Shown here: piece by piece, positions 6,227 through 6,572 of the stretch
How positions within the stretch are numbered: the stretch's first letter is position 1
How the letters are laid out: each line of letters begins with the position of its first letter
Assembly (NCBI GenBank): GCA_016763895.1
Contig: JAESSV010000175.1
Location: forward strand, 1-6,572
Direction: 5' to 3'
Source: Magnetovibrio sp.
Lineage (GTDB): Bacteria; Pseudomonadota; Alphaproteobacteria; Rhodospirillales; Magnetovibrionaceae
Length of the DNA: 6,572 bases
The notes under the pieces: model-generated
What the model saw: only the letters and a program-made list of their open reading frames with translations
What the model was told of the DNA's origin: nothing
The model's database searches: none
Program-made: the position numbers and the translations under genes

Positions 6227-6257
6227 TTGCCCCTATTTCGAAAGTATATAGGGGCAA
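6227..6257. promoter_or_regulatory. 10-bp inverted repeat enclosing a -10-like box upstream of the amidase
   Basis: TTGCCCCTAT (6227-6236) pairs perfectly with ATAGGGGCAA (6248-6257) across an 11-base centre. On the minus strand TATACT (6243-6248), a five-of-six -10 match, lies at the edge of that centre. No clear -35 accompanies it. The repeat could be an operator over the amidase promoter or a leader hairpin. No T-run follows on either strand, so it is unlikely to be a terminator. Confidence 0.45.
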
Positions 6258-6305
6258 TCGTTAAATTTTACAGTGCGGTTTCAAAAATATAAAACATATA
6301 GACGA

Positions 6306-6334
6306 TTGTGAAACACATTTACTACAGCTATGTT
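6306..6334 (+). promoter_or_regulatory. Candidate rightward promoter
   Basis: TTGTGA (6306-6311) and TATGTT (6329-6334) are separated by 17 bases. This resembles a -35/-10 pair on the plus strand and uses the same -35 hexamer as the candidate cold-shock promoter. Transcription would start near 6341, run through the hairpins and tandem repeats, and leave the window. A gene diverging from the amidase is therefore plausible. The match to consensus is modest. Confidence 0.3.
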
Positions 6335-6430
6335 GCAGGGGCTCAAAAGTATTTCAGGGGTCTTCCCTTTTTTATTTTGAGTAATAGAGTTTTCCGCAAG
6401 CGCGGAAGGTGGAGGCGAAAGCCCGTCATA

Positions 6431-6470
6431 TGTTTAAAGTGTTTTAAGACATTTTAAAGTGTTTTAAGAC
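6431..6470. repeat. Two tandem 20-base AT-rich repeats
   Basis: The units at 6431-6450 and 6451-6470 are identical at 18 of 20 positions, differing only at their first two bases. The common core is TTTAAAGTGTTTTAAGAC. The pair is bracketed by CGTCAT (6424-6429) and ATGACG (6471-6476), an exact 6-bp inverted repeat that could close a stem around both units. A recent local duplication or paired binding sites are both possible. Confidence 0.7.
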
Positions 6471-6572
6471 ATGACGCGGCCACGCCAAAGAGGTTTTGAA
6501 GAAGGACTTGGGCAATATAAGCCCGGCTGCCTAAAAAATACCCCCACTGAGTGCCGCTTGCGCTTGAAAAAA

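Larger units (their letters stand above)
6157..6572. other. Repeat-rich non-coding stretch at the right end
   Basis: No complete gene is visible in these 416 bases. On the amidase side is a 10-bp inverted repeat (6227-6257) around a TATACT box. Further right are a candidate plus-strand promoter (6306-6334), a TTCCGC/GCGGAA hairpin (6392-6407), a GGC-GAAA-GCC tetraloop hairpin (6414-6423) and two 20-base tandem repeats (6431-6470). The layout suggests an intergenic region between divergent genes. In several alphaproteobacteria I recall rne (RNase E) next to this amidase, so the right part could be the leader of rne. That is inference from memory, since no coding sequence for it is inside the window. 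Confidence 0.45.

Noticed and set aside
6357..6376. GGG-TCTT-CCC followed by T-rich sequence as a terminator
   Set aside because: The stem is only three base pairs and no gene ends upstream of it.
6464..6572. Minus-strand frame open from the right edge, about 35 codons
   Set aside because: It ends inside the tandem repeats and has no recognisable protein features. It is too short to judge.

Overview
The window reads as part of an alphaproteobacterial chromosome. The basis is the linked pair of a division-type N-acetylmuramoyl-L-alanine amidase and a class A penicillin-binding protein 1A, an order I recall as common in that class, plus the character of the PBP1A itself. Coding DNA looks near 50% G+C, while the gaps are clearly AT-rich. 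I cannot name a genus. No tRNA, rRNA, CRISPR array, transposase or phage gene is visible.

Layout, left to right. Bases 1-748 hold no convincing gene. They contain two diverged copies of a roughly 95-base element (about 10-100 and 440-537), a perfect 14-bp inverted repeat (158-192) and a candidate promoter. A plus-strand cold-shock protein gene follows (749-958) with a good intrinsic terminator (980-1018). Next is a minus-strand orphan gene (1243-2028) for a protein with one membrane segment and a long helical region. The minus-strand gene for penicillin-binding protein 1A (2261-4735) follows. Upstream of it, on the same strand, is the amidase gene (4847-6156). It is split into two frames by one missing base in an A-tract at 5460-5465. 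The last 416 bases hold no complete gene but are rich in inverted and tandem repeats. They probably form a two-way promoter region for the amidase and for a plus-strand transcript that leaves the window.

The amidase and PBP1A make a cell-wall module. PBP1A polymerises glycan and cross-links peptides at the outer face of the inner membrane. The amidase cleaves peptide from glycan so that daughter cells can separate. They are probably co-transcribed, or at least co-oriented with a 111-base gap. The cold-shock gene is an independent single-gene unit. The orphan gene lies just downstream of mrcA, where prfB is often found in this class, so local synteny appears altered.

The points most worth checking are the amidase frameshift, the paired ~95-base elements, and the repeat-rich right end. 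I found no clear evidence of an undescribed multi-gene system here.
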